DNA from: Microcystis aeruginosa FD4 | Lineage (GTDB): Bacteria > Cyanobacteriota > Cyanobacteriia > Cyanobacteriales > Microcystaceae | DNA: 64,000 nucleotides | NCBI RefSeq assembly: GCF_009792235.1 | Contig: NZ_CP046973.1 | Span: 5,146,001 to 5,210,000, forward strand | Direction: 5' to 3' | Part shown: positions 42,131 to 50,575 of the stretch, piece after piece | How the letters are laid out: each line of letters begins with the position of its first letter | How positions within the stretch are numbered: the first letter of the stretch is position 1 | The notes under the pieces: generated by a model | What the model was told of the DNA's origin: nothing | The model's input: only the letters and a program-made list of their open reading frames with translations | The model's database searches: none | Made by a program: the position numbers and the translations under genes

Positions 42131-43691
42131 GTCATTATTATAACAATACTTGTTGACAAGATGTTATACCAAATCCGTTTTTAATATTACGACTAACTCT
42201 CGATCGAACTTCAAAAACCCAGTTAGGGATTTTTCTCCCACTTCCCACTCCCGATTACGATTAAAATTGAATTTCACCCATATCTAGGGATAAAAAGCGA
42301 TCGAGTCCTAAATACATCCAATAAATAGAGTTTGGGGATTCCTGAATAGTTTTTTGAAACCCCAAGGCTGCGGCTAATTTCTCATAATCGGGATGGATAA
42401 TCAAGGTATGTAAATCGCAGAGATTAGGAAAATCTAAGGTCATTCTCTGGAGAGTTTTTTGGGCATCTTGCAGGAAGATTAAACGATATTTTTCTAAATA
42501 ATTAGCATCAATTATCCAACTGCGAATAAATACCGAAAGACAATTTTCATCTCCCACAGATGCCATTGTAAAAGGATCCTGTTCGTTGATCGCACTCAGA
42601 TGTAAACTCTTGTTAGGAGAGGAAAAAAAATTCCCTTCCGACTCGTTTGCAGTGGGATAGAGCAGATAAAAACCGACGGGATTAAGATTATCTACCCGAC
42701 GCAAAACTCGCATACCTGTAGTGTAATCTTTTGCCCAACCCCGCAACAGACGAGAAATGCGATGGGGAATTGCCTCAGCATTGCGATTCATCCAGTTATA
42801 ATTGCCTGTCAGCAAGTTAGCCACAGGAATCGCATCACAACGGGGATTAAATTGATCTAATTGCAATTCCACAGATGATTCTGAGCTATCAGGCTCTAAA
42901 ATCCCCGTAATTGGCTTGATTTTAATTCTGGTTGTGTTGCCGTCAAAAAATTTTTCGATTAAACCAAGGGCTGCTAATTTATCTAACATCATACCGGCAG
43001 AGCGATCGCTGCCCTGGTCCTGATCCTGATAAAATAAATCCGATGCTTGTCGATGGGTACAGATAATGGCAGTGGTGGGAAAAATTAACTGGGATAAAGG
43101 GGGTTTTACCTGTCCCTCCTTGGCGATCGCATAAATCCAAAGACGCAGAAAACAAGTGGCGCGCACCCGGGTTAATCCCACTCTCCCCACCAAGCGCTCG
43201 ATCATTTGTTCTTGTTTTTCCCAAGAATACCAAATTTTCAGATGTTTTATCTCCATCTTTTTGGTCCTAGATTCTAATAACGATTATACTTGATACTTCA
43301 CTCCACTTCACCCTAATTCCCCCCAGTTCTCAACCCTCCCCCGACTAGATAGCGCTCATTGTTGTTGCACCTCTAGAACCGACAGAATGGGTGCAGAAAC
43401 GTTTAGGAGGCAATTATGAACGATAAAAAATACGGTACTGCTCCCAGTCATACTCAAGCGTGGATTTTTCAAACTTGGTTATCTTTTGTTGTCTCTATTT
43501 CTGCCACTTCTTTAGGGGTTGTTTATCTGCCAGTAGAGCCGTGGATTAAAGGTTATTTAGGCATGGGTTTACTATTTACCGTCGGTTCCACCATTAATTT
43601 ATCAAAAACTGTCCGCGATGTGGAAGAATCTAAACGCTTAATTAATCGCATTGATGAAGCAAAGTTAGAACGGATATTGAGTCAGTACGAT
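42131..43691. repeat. Copy B of the 1.56-kb inverted duplication
   Basis: Matches 19119-20678 on the opposite strand with a few substitutions. It holds the 331-residue gene and most of the yiaA-like gene. One edge is 23 bp upstream of the ATPase start and the other edge is in the last codons of yiaA. Confidence 0.93.
42261..43256 (-). CDS. Conserved hypothetical protein with wHTH-like N-terminus, copy B
   Basis: A 331-residue protein differing from the copy at 19553 at three positions (NEQDPF for NEQEPF, SWIID for SWMID, DMGEI for DMREI). Same winged-helix-like N-terminus and GNAT-like C-terminal segment; the function is unknown. The near identity shows that the duplication is recent or kept uniform by conversion. 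The only gene between it and IS630 is the yiaA-like gene. Confidence 0.7.
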   Translation of the reverse strand: MEIKHLKIWYSWEKQEQMIERLVGRVGLTRVRATCFLRLWIYAIAKEGQVKPPLSQLIFPTTAIICTHRQASDLFYQDQDQGSDRSAGMMLDKLAALGLIEKFFDGNTTRIKIKPITGILEPDSSESSVELQLDQFNPRCDAIPVANLLTGNYNWMNRNAEAIPHRISRLLRGWAKDYTTGMRVLRRVDNLNPVGFYLLYPTANESEGNFFSSPNKSLHLSAINEQDPFTMASVGDENCLSVFIRSWIIDANYLEKYRLIFLQDAQKTLQRMTLDFPNLCDLHTLIIHPDYEKLAAALGFQKTIQESPNSIYWMYLGLDRFLSLDMGEIQF

Positions 43692-43706
43692 CCTTATAAG
43701 GAGTAG
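43416..43706 (+). CDS. YiaA/YiaB-type two-helix membrane protein, copy B
   Basis: A 96-residue protein identical to copy A up to SQYD, ending PYKE. This ending is likely the original one, since copy A's tail comes from its new flank. AGGAGG lies upstream of the ATG. Two membrane helices, both with the Gly/Ser-rich pattern of the YiaA/B domain. It lies 87 bp from the IS630 element. Confidence 0.75.
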   Translation: MNDKKYGTAPSHTQAWIFQTWLSFVVSISATSLGVVYLPVEPWIKGYLGMGLLFTVGSTINLSKTVRDVEESKRLINRIDEAKLERILSQYDPYKE

Positions 43707-43792
43707 TTTTTCCCAGTTATTGGTTATCGGTTTTTTCGATTATTCTCACTCTTTTTTCTGGCTTGGGAGAGTTTATCTGCTATTCAAAACTA

Positions 43793-44825
43793 TAGCAATT
43801 CTCTGACTTATGAGGTACAGTAGCAACAGTGAGTAAACCAATTGCGAATATCTTTTTGAGTAACTTCTAACATAGCCAATTCAGTCCCTTCTATTAAGTC
43901 TTTGTAAGTTCTCGCCTTCAGTTTTCTTAACATCGCTTTCACTTTTGACCAAAAGTTTTCAATAGGAGAGAATTCGGGAGAATAAGGAGGTAAATAGATG
44001 AGTCTAGCTTTTTCTTGTTCGATTATTTCTCTGACCATTTCTCCGAGATGAATCTTGGCGTTATCCATGATCAGACAGTCTCCTTCTTTAATTTTTGGCT
44101 GCACTTCCTTCCGAATAAATCCTTCAAATGTTACCGCATCCACTGCACCGTATATGTTGACTGATGCGACAACTTTTTCTCAGCTTATAGCAATAATTAT
44201 TGAAATATTTATCCCTCTTTTTTGTGGTTTTCTTCTCCGAGATATTCGGCCAATTAAGGCTCTAGCATAGAGTCTCAAAAGGGCTAAATTTACCCCCGAT
44301 TCATCGATCAAAATTAGTTTTGATGCCTCAATTTCCCGAACTTCTGACCAGTATTCCACTCTTTTTTGCTGTACCCTGTCACTTTCTTTTTCTGCCGCGT
44401 GTAGTGTTTTTTTTTGAAACTGTAATTGAGTTTTTGCGTCAGCCGCCCCAGGTTGGCTCTACTGACTTTCACCTGTGTCTTTTCATACAGTAAGTCCGAT
44501 AATTCTTCGAGAGTTGCATCATTGTTAGCTTCGATGATTTCTCTTAAAATTATCAGTTGTTCACTATTTAACTTGGTTGGCGGACTTCCCCCTTGCGGAC
44601 GAGGACGGATATCTCCTGTTTCTTTATGTTGCTTCAATAACTTCTGAATAAAGCTTTTAGCCACGTCAAATCTCTGGGCTAGTCCTCGAATGGAAATTTT
44701 TTCTTTCTTCCAGACATCGATAATTTTTTGGCGAAAATCTACAGAATAGGGTCTCATAGGAAGCGGGTAAGTTCTATTATTTGTCTATTTGCTTTCCATT
44801 GTACCTCATAGCTACAAGAATTGCT
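43793..44825 (-). mobile_element. IS630-family insertion sequence, decayed
   Basis: Terminal inverted repeats AGCAATTCT...TATGAGGTACA lie at 43793-43822 and, inverted, at about 44797-44825. They are bordered by TA, the IS630 target. The transposase has a frameshift and a stop. The same TA-flanked class could mobilise the MITE-like palindromes at 28279 and 57110. Confidence 0.8.
43808..44757 (-). pseudogene. IS630 transposase: A9 frameshift plus an in-frame TGA
   Basis: The first frame (ATG 44757) carries the helix-turn-helix part: MRPYSVDFRQKIIDVWKKE, then SIRGLAQRFDVAKSFIQ. At a run of nine A (44406-44414) the reading must move by -1 to reach the DDE part: ASKLILIDESGVNLALLR, CLIMDNAKIHLGEM and LPPYSPEFSPIENFWSKVK. 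That frame has a TGA at 44180-44182 (after IIIAIS) and then resumes EKVVASVNIYGAVDAVTFEG. The A-run may be a natural frameshift site of the family, but the TGA inactivates this copy. Confidence 0.85.
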
Positions 44826-45086
44826 ATATATTTAATTCCACCCACCCACTTAACAATCCTTGACAAAATGAACTTTATCTGAGTTGCCTACCCACGATTC
44901 AGGCATATTTGAGGAGAATTTGCCATCTCAATTGTTAAGCAATAATCGACCAAATGGGTCGAGTTCGTAACTATTCTAATTGACTGGTATCACTTGAAAT
45001 GCCCACGTGGATCACAAAATTGGCCAATTGTCAATAGCCTTTGAGATGCGCTCACCCTGTCTCCCATTGAGGAGAAACGCTTTATC
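44826..45086. other. Intergenic stretch between two insertion sequences
   Basis: No gene is seen. ATTTAATTCCACCCACCCACTTAAC at 44827-44851 recurs at 4640-4664, so part of it is another dispersed repeat. Nothing else is recognised. Confidence 0.4.
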
Positions 45087-45172
45087 GAAAATTTGGGTTA
45101 AAACCCCGTCGTTTCACGACGGCTTTTCTTGAGCTTTGATATAACACTTAAGAACTTCCAGGGTTGCACCTC

Positions 45173-45226
45173 TCAGTTATCAGTTATCAGTTATCAGTTA
45201 TCAGTGGGTAAGTTATCAGTTATCAG
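45173..45226. repeat. TCAGTTATCA short tandem repeat
   Basis: Five or six copies of a 10-bp unit, TCAGTTATCA, with one interruption. Similar units occur at 50470-50520 and 52035-52055. It is a slippage repeat, not a CRISPR. Confidence 0.7.
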
Positions 45227-45402
45227 ATGTGATTTTTTAATTGTGCAGTATTAAATAGAATTTTCCTACTGTCTTTTTACTGTTTACTGATTACTGTTTA
45301 CTGATCACTGATTATAGAGTGTCTTTCTTTTCGTAGATGACTTGACATAATTAGCAGACCTAGTTACAATAGAATGCATCTACACAGATTTTAACCCAAT
45401 GA

Positions 45403-45564
45403 AAGCAAGGTATCAATGATAGGGATGTAAACGCCGCAATTAATATCAAGGTCGCCGGTGGGCAATCGGAGACCTTAAAAAACGGACGGGTCGGACAGCG
45501 TAAGACTTCTGTTAAAGAAGCAGCATCCTGGGTCGCGTTAACCCCATTGACGCGACCACCCTAA
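45403..45564 (+). pseudogene. tnpB: tnpB C-terminal fragment
   Basis: Reads KQGINDRDVNAAINIKVAGG, beginning at the RuvC-III Asp motif (DRDVNAA), then KTSVKEAASWVALTPLTR and a stop at 45562-45564. The rest of tnpB is gone. It is followed by the element's right end, where a guide RNA scaffold could remain. Confidence 0.8.
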
Positions 45565-45753
45565 AAAGGTAGCGTGGTGAGGAATCACCGTCCGTTTACG
45601 GCGGTGAGGATGTCAATAAGTTAACTAAAAAAACAGATAACCCCTACTGTTCCGATGTTCCGGTGTTCCCCGATCGACCTAGACCAATTTAGATGCCCAG
45701 GCAGCCTAATTTGATCTAAAGTTGATTGCTCCCTATCCCTTTTTAAACTAGCC

Positions 45754-47199
45754 ATGAGTTTATGTCTTAATCCCGATTGTCTACATAACAATGATTCTAC
45801 AGATAAATTCTGTCAAAAATGTCGCTTTCAATTATTACTAAAAGATCGTTATCGTGCTATAAAATTAATTGGTCAAGGAGGTTTCGGTAAAACTTTTCAA
45901 GCAATTGATGAGGATAAACCTTCTAAACCTTATTGTGTGATTAAACAATTTTTTCCTAGCGCTCAAGGCAGTAATGCCCTCAAGAAAGCAGCGGAATTAT
46001 TTAAAGAAGAAGCGATTAGTTTAGATAATCTCGGTCAACACCCACAAATTCCCTCCCTCCATGCCTATTTTACTAGCAATGATGGGCGACAATATCTTGT
46101 TCAAGAATATATTGAGGGACAAAATCTAGAACAAGAATTACAAACCGAGGGAGTTTTTAATGAAGAAAAGATCAAACATCTTTTATTAGAAATTTTGCCA
46201 ATTCTTGATTTTATCCATGCTAAAAGAGTCATTCATCGAGATATTAAACCAGCTAATATAATTCGGAGATGCAGCGATAATAAAATAATTTTAGTGGATT
46301 TCGGTGCCTCTAAATTTATGACTATTGCTAATCTTTCCCTGACAGGAACAGTGATCGGTTCGGCGGGATATATCGCGCCAGAACAAAGCAATGGCAAAGC
46401 GATTAATAGCAGTGATTTATATAGTTTGGGAGTCACTTGTATCTATTTATTAACGGGAATATCTCCCTTTGAATTATTCGATGTGAGTGAACATGAATGG
46501 GTATGGAGACAGTACCTGATTAATAATCCTGTTAGTGTTGAATTAGGCGAAATTTTAGATAAATTAATTGAATTTGCCACCAAAAAACGTTATCAATCAG
46601 CCGGGGAAGTCCTGCAAGAGTTAGCAGTAAAATTAGCCGTAGTGATTCCGCCAAAACCCCGATCACAGTCCACAATTCAAGAAACGGTTTTTCCAGTTTT
46701 TCCAGCTGCCACTGGGGAGGAAATTAACCTCAAAAGTGCCAAGACAATTGATTACACTAACCTACGGGATTTATTAGCGCAAGAAAAATGGCAAGAAGCC
46801 GATCAAGAAACGGCTAATCTCTTATTAAAAGTTACCGATCAAACTAAAGAAAAATATCTTAAGATAGAAGATATAAATAACTTTCCTTGTGAAGATTTAG
46901 CCACTATCAATCAACTCTGGTTAAAATATAGTCAGGGAAAATTTGGTATATCTGTTCAGAAAAGAATCTATGAAAGTTTGGGAGGAAGCAGCAATTATGA
47001 TCAACAAAAATGGAATGCTTTTGGGTCAAAAGTCGGTTGGCGAGTTAATAACAAGTGGTTATACTACGATCAAATTACTTTCTCTCTCAAAGCACCCTCT
47101 GGACATCTTCCCACCCTTGTGTGGGGTGTGGGTGGTGGCATAATTCTTTTTTCTCGTCTGGAAACCTGTGCCATGGACAGAGTTTCTAGCAAGGGATAA
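45754..47199 (+). CDS. Ser/Thr protein kinase fused to a GUN4 domain
   Basis: The 481-residue protein begins with a four-cysteine zinc-ribbon-like segment (C4, C9, C20, C23). A Hanks-type kinase follows: IGQGGFGKTF glycine loop, the catalytic-site Lys at 64, HRDIKPAN at 161-168 and DFG at 182-184. An insertion-free linker leads to a GUN4 domain from about residue 330 (TIDYTNLRDLLAQEKWQEAD, then LWLKYSQGKFGISVQKRIYE). GUN4 binds porphyrin and bilin pigments. The kinase-GUN4 fusion suggests a tetrapyrrole- or light-related sensor. It is cytosolic, and is flanked by the regulatory gene pair at 47206-48646 on the other strand. Confidence 0.88.
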   Translation: MSLCLNPDCLHNNDSTDKFCQKCRFQLLLKDRYRAIKLIGQGGFGKTFQAIDEDKPSKPYCVIKQFFPSAQGSNALKKAAELFKEEAISLDNLGQHPQIPSLHAYFTSNDGRQYLVQEYIEGQNLEQELQTEGVFNEEKIKHLLLEILPILDFIHAKRVIHRDIKPANIIRRCSDNKIILVDFGASKFMTIANLSLTGTVIGSAGYIAPEQSNGKAINSSDLYSLGVTCIYLLTGISPFELFDVSEHEWVWRQYLINNPVSVELGEILDKLIEFATKKRYQSAGEVLQELAVKLAVVIPPKPRSQSTIQETVFPVFPAATGEEINLKSAKTIDYTNLRDLLAQEKWQEADQETANLLLKVTDQTKEKYLKIEDINNFPCEDLATINQLWLKYSQGKFGISVQKRIYESLGGSSNYDQQKWNAFGSKVGWRVNNKWLYYDQITFSLKAPSGHLPTLVWGVGGGIILFSRLETCAMDRVSSKG

Positions 47200-47205
47200 A
47201 TTGGC

Positions 47206-47658
47206 TTAAAAACTTTTCTGGAGAATTAAACAATTTCTCCCTTCGGCAGTGCGGATATATTGTAAAGTATCAGTAAGAGAACGCATGAAAAGTAATCCTC
47301 GATCGCTTTCCATTTCCAAAGGTGCGAGGGGATGTTGTTGTAAAGAATCAAGTTTGGCTTGCAGATCAAAAGGTTGACCGTGATCCCATATTCTTATTTC
47401 TAGAGAATGGGACTGTAAAGTTAATTCTAGATTGATCGGTGTGGTCGGTGGTAAATGTTGGTGAGCGTAACGGACAGTATTAGTAAATCCTTCTGCTAAA
47501 GCCACCTTGCACTGCCAAAGCACCGAGTCGGGTAGAAAAGAGCGGCCGTGAGATTCAAACCATTTTAGAACTGGGATTAAAGCTGCCAATTCCGTCCGGA
47601 CTTGTAGATGGAATTGGAGGGGAAAAGAAGGGGAATTTAAGACGTCAGAAGGCACCAC
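47206..47658 (-). CDS. RsbW-like serine-kinase/ATPase (GHKL anti-sigma type)
   Basis: The 150-residue protein has a GHKL-ATPase pattern: the N-box WQCKVALAEGFTNTVRYAHQ, then the G1-like IRIWDHGQPFDL and the G2-like MESDRGLLFMRSLTD. This is the layout of RsbW/SpoIIAB-type switch kinases, which phosphorylate a STAS antagonist on Ser. It overlaps the STAS-sugar transferase gene by 14 bp, an obvious coupled pair. Its natural substrate is very probably that protein's STAS domain (inference). Confidence 0.8.
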   Translation of the reverse strand: MVPSDVLNSPSFPLQFHLQVRTELAALIPVLKWFESHGRSFLPDSVLWQCKVALAEGFTNTVRYAHQHLPPTTPINLELTLQSHSLEIRIWDHGQPFDLQAKLDSLQQHPLAPLEMESDRGLLFMRSLTDTLQYIRTAEGRNCLILQKSF

Positions 47659-48646
47659 TGTTTTTTTGAAAGAGAATCAAAATTGTTTTAAAAATCAGTT
47701 GTAGATCGTAGCCTAGACTCCAATTTTCTTGATAGCGCAAATCCAGTTGAATTACTTCTTCAAAATTACGCACCCGAGAGCGACCATTCACCTGCCATTC
47801 TCCCGTCATACCCGGTTTTACATCTAAACGTTGCCATTGGGGAACATCGTAGCGTTCCACCTCATCGGGTGTGGGGGGACGAGTGCCGACAAGACTCATT
47901 TCACCAGTGATCACATTCCAAAACTGGGGGAATTCGTCTAAGCTGGTACGACGTAAAAATTTTCCTACCCGGGTAATCCGGGGATCATTTTTATTCTTAA
48001 AAAAAGCTCCCTGCGCTTGATTGGGGATTTTATCCTTGAGTGCTTCTGCCTCCACACACATGGAACGAAACTTGAGAATTTTAAATTCCTTTCCCAACCA
48101 ACCGCAGCGGGTCTGACTGAAAAAAATCGGCCCTGGACTGTCTAACTTAATAGCGATGGCAATAGGGACAAAAATAACCCCCGTGATTAATAAACCCACG
48201 ATGCCACCAACAATGTCAAGACCGCGCTTTAACCAACTGCGAATCGAGGGATGGGTTTCCGGTAGATGGTTTTCAGTGGTAGTAAGGCCGTTTTCTTGGG
48301 GTGCTAGGGGAGGGGTTTGGAAGGTGAATAATTGATCTAATCCCGTAATCGATAAAACCCCCATCACTGGGGGATGGACGTTAGCCAGCACTAACTCGAT
48401 ATTTTTTGCCCTGGCCGCTTTGAGATTATGGACTAAAGCACCCACACCACTACTATCCATAAATTGAGTGGCATTCAGATCGAGAATGACTTTTTCGGGA
48501 GTGGGTGTTTGGGCGATGAGATGGTGAAAGAGATCTTTGAACTGTACTGCTTCCAGGACAGTCAAGCGATCGGGCATCCGCAAAACCGGATACTCCATCG
48601 GAATGATCAGAAAACGTGTTTCAGGAATTTGGGAAGTCATCGACAC
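47645..48646 (-). CDS. STAS (anti-sigma antagonist) domain fused to an exopolysaccharide sugar transferase
   Basis: The 333-residue protein carries a STAS domain at about 1-115, with the phosphorylatable Ser in LNATQFMDSSGVGALVHNLK. One membrane helix (GLDIVGGIVGLLITGVIFVP) and a WcaJ/CpsE-type bacterial sugar transferase follow: FFSQTRCGWLGKEFKILKFR, then TSLDEFPQFWNVITGEMSLV and GTRP. Such transferases load the first sugar phosphate onto undecaprenyl phosphate in exopolysaccharide or capsule synthesis. The fusion with a STAS domain, together with the overlapping RsbW-like kinase, suggests direct phospho-control of polysaccharide initiation. Confidence 0.88.
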   Translation of the reverse strand: MSMTSQIPETRFLIIPMEYPVLRMPDRLTVLEAVQFKDLFHHLIAQTPTPEKVILDLNATQFMDSSGVGALVHNLKAARAKNIELVLANVHPPVMGVLSITGLDQLFTFQTPPLAPQENGLTTTENHLPETHPSIRSWLKRGLDIVGGIVGLLITGVIFVPIAIAIKLDSPGPIFFSQTRCGWLGKEFKILKFRSMCVEAEALKDKIPNQAQGAFFKNKNDPRITRVGKFLRRTSLDEFPQFWNVITGEMSLVGTRPPTPDEVERYDVPQWQRLDVKPGMTGEWQVNGRSRVRNFEEVIQLDLRYQENWSLGYDLQLIFKTILILFQKNSGAF

Positions 48647-48753
48647 AAAGAGGTGGTTTGATAGATGAACAAGGCCTGATGACCTACTTAATGTTTACTA
48701 CACTTTTCCCCAAATACCAATGGGTAATGTCAGAGATTACCTGTGATTATCGG

Positions 48754-49404
48754 CTAACGAATCTCACCTAGGGGCGGACGGCCTTGGGTTTGGGCTTTCG
48801 CTTTCGCCGCACTCTTTCTCAGGCCATCTAAACGGGTCTCATAACGCTTACGCAGACGACGGTTAGGTGTTTGTTCAATTAGGGTTTTAAAGGCACTGCC
48901 TAGGCTCTTGTAGGCGTTGGGGAGAGAATAACCGAAACGGGTGGCCAGAGCGATCGCTTTTTCATCGGCTTCGATCGCTTCTTTGAGTATTTTATCGCCA
49001 TTATTTTTGCGCCAGAGACGATAACCGGAAATCCCACATAATCCCATGGCCAAAAGCAATAATAACCCGTCCTGTACCCATAATTCCCCCACTGCACCAC
49101 CTAAGCCAATAGCGAGGGCGGCCATTTCCCAGCCTTCCCGGGGAATACTATCATTTTGAATCCTGGCCACTTCATGCCAAAAGAGCAAATTACGCTGATC
49201 AATGGCTAAATTCTCCCATTTGGCTAAATCTATCTGAATTTCTACCTCATCTCTGCCAATTTCTTCACAACGGATCAGGGGGGGATTAACCTCTGTGGAA
49301 CCCTCTACCGTCACCCAACTTTGTAATTCTGGGGGTAGCAGGGTTTTTAGGCGCCGAAGTTCGCTCATTTCGGCTCGTGCAGAGGAGGCCGCATAAGATG
49401 TCAT
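48754..49404 (-). CDS. DUF3318 protein
   Basis: A 216-residue cyanobacterial family: N-terminal SELRRLKTLLPPELQSWVTV, then LIRCEEIGRDEVEIQIDLAK and LLFWHEVARIQNDSIPREGW. Two membrane segments follow (MAALAIGLGGAVGELWVQDG and LLLLLAMGLCGISGYRLW), then a basic helical tail (RRLRKRYETRLDGLRKSAAK). The function is unknown. HEVARIQ resembles the HExxx part of a metalloprotease site but no third ligand is clear. It is on the same strand as, but 107 bp upstream of, the STAS-transferase gene. Confidence 0.75.
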   Translation of the reverse strand: MTSYAASSARAEMSELRRLKTLLPPELQSWVTVEGSTEVNPPLIRCEEIGRDEVEIQIDLAKWENLAIDQRNLLFWHEVARIQNDSIPREGWEMAALAIGLGGAVGELWVQDGLLLLLAMGLCGISGYRLWRKNNGDKILKEAIEADEKAIALATRFGYSLPNAYKSLGSAFKTLIEQTPNRRLRKRYETRLDGLRKSAAKAKAQTQGRPPLGEIR

Positions 49405-49733
49405 AGATTTTTTACCTATTCTCTACCAATGACGATGATTTCTATTTTCGATCATAGCGGTCTTTTTTGTGATCTTGGCAGCTTTTGACAGTCGGGAGCA
49501 TTTTCAGTGATCAATAATCAGTGATCAGTGAGGGAAGTGGGGAAGTGGGGAAGTGGGGAGTGGGGAGAAACAATCCATAACTGGGTTTTTAAGGTTCGAT
49601 TGGGAGTCAATCATACTAAGTAGGTGGGTGTTAAAAATTGTCAGATCCCCCCTTATTAAGGGGGGATTAAGGGGGTATCAAAGACAAAATCTATCTTCTA
49701 TTTACTTATTAAATAGACCTTAACTTTTGCTGA
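49405..49733. repeat. Intergenic region: purine tandem plus copy 3 of the GTTAAAAATTGTCAGAT repeat
   Basis: 49521-49563 contains GGGAAGTG tandem units. 49616-49690 matches the element at 120-197 (AAGTAGGTGGGTGTTAAAAA, then CCCCCCTTATTAAGGGGGGA). No gene is seen. Confidence 0.6.
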
Positions 49734-50363
49734 CTAATGCTCAAATATATCTTTGTATTGCTGTAAATCTAAAGCGGTGAAGATGGGGATACAACTAAAG
49801 CATTTTTGGGCTAATTCCCATCTTTCTTCTCTTTGCAGCATCACAATTAGTTTATCTCGCACTGACAGTAAATAGCGCACATCGTTGGCGGCATAACTCA
49901 GTTGTTTTGGGGTGAGATTAGCGGCATTTCCCCAATCAGAACTTTGAGCGGTTTTATCTAATTCTATGCCTTCTAATTCCTGCACGAGACTTTTTAAACC
50001 GTGACTGCTGGTATAAGTCCGAGCGAGTTTACTGGCGATTTTGGTACAGAAAATCGGTTTAGTGGCAATGGCAAAAGTATGGGATAGTTGAGCCACATCA
50101 AAACGGGCGAAATGAAAGACTTTTTCTATCCGCTCATCCTCCATGACCTTTTTGAGATTAGGAGCCTCTGTTTGCCCCCTAAAAACGCGAATAGCGGTGA
50201 CAAAACCACTGGGGTCACAGAGTTGAATTAAACACAGTCGATCGCGTCCTGGGATTAATCCCATCGTTTCTGTATCTACGGCGATCAAATTAACCCCTAG
50301 ATAACGGGATAATAGGTCATCGCTTAAATCTCGATCGCACACTTGAAAATTGTCTAAGTTCAT
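49734..50363 (-). CDS. RNase D-like 3'-5' exonuclease (DEDDy)
   Basis: The 209-residue protein has Exo I VDTETMGLIPGRDRLCLIQL, Exo II EKVFHFARFDVAQLSHTF and Exo III YAANDVRYLLSVRDKL, so all DEDDy residues are present. It has a catalytic domain only, without HRDC. This short form is common in cyanobacteria and probably trims structured or transfer RNAs. It starts MNLDNFQVCDRDLSDDLL. A 120-bp stretch of ACTGAT-type repeats separates its start from the CAP gene on the same strand. Confidence 0.85.
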   Translation of the reverse strand: MNLDNFQVCDRDLSDDLLSRYLGVNLIAVDTETMGLIPGRDRLCLIQLCDPSGFVTAIRVFRGQTEAPNLKKVMEDERIEKVFHFARFDVAQLSHTFAIATKPIFCTKIASKLARTYTSSHGLKSLVQELEGIELDKTAQSSDWGNAANLTPKQLSYAANDVRYLLSVRDKLIVMLQREERWELAQKCFSCIPIFTALDLQQYKDIFEH

Positions 50364-50393
50364 ATAGTTAGGGGTTAGGAGAGCTTTTTCAGT

Positions 50394-50520
50394 GATCAGT
50401 AAACAGTAAACAGTAAACAGTAAAAAGACAGCACTGTTAATGCGGTTTAATACTCCTTACTTAAGACTGTCCACTGAAAACTCAAATCTGATAACTGATA
50501 ACTAATAACTGATAACTGAA
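50394..50520. repeat. AGTAAACAGT / AACTGATAACTG tandem repeats
   Basis: CAGTAAACAGTAAACAGTAAACAG is followed by an unrelated gap and TGATAACTGATAACTAATAACTGATAACTG. Slippage-type repeats between two minus-strand genes. No spacers or leader, so not a CRISPR. Confidence 0.65.
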
Positions 50521-50575
50521 AAGGCTGATAGTTAAAAACTGATAATTAAATTTAAATATCCTTGGGGTGATTTTG

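Larger units (their letters stand above)
45087..45616 (+). mobile_element. Internally deleted IS200/IS605 element
   Basis: The left end GAAAATTTGGGTTAAAACCCC with a CGTCGTTTCACGACG hairpin is at 45087-45130. The right end, with ACCGTCCGTTTACGGCGGT and GGATGTCAAT, is at 45585-45616. The same ends border the element at 17391-18710. Only the last third of tnpB's C-terminus remains inside. Confidence 0.75.

Noticed and set aside
45173..45226. TCAGTTATCA tandem repeats as a possible CRISPR or replication site
   Set aside because: The unit is 10 bp with no spacers; similar units occur at several intergenic sites. A slippage repeat is simpler.
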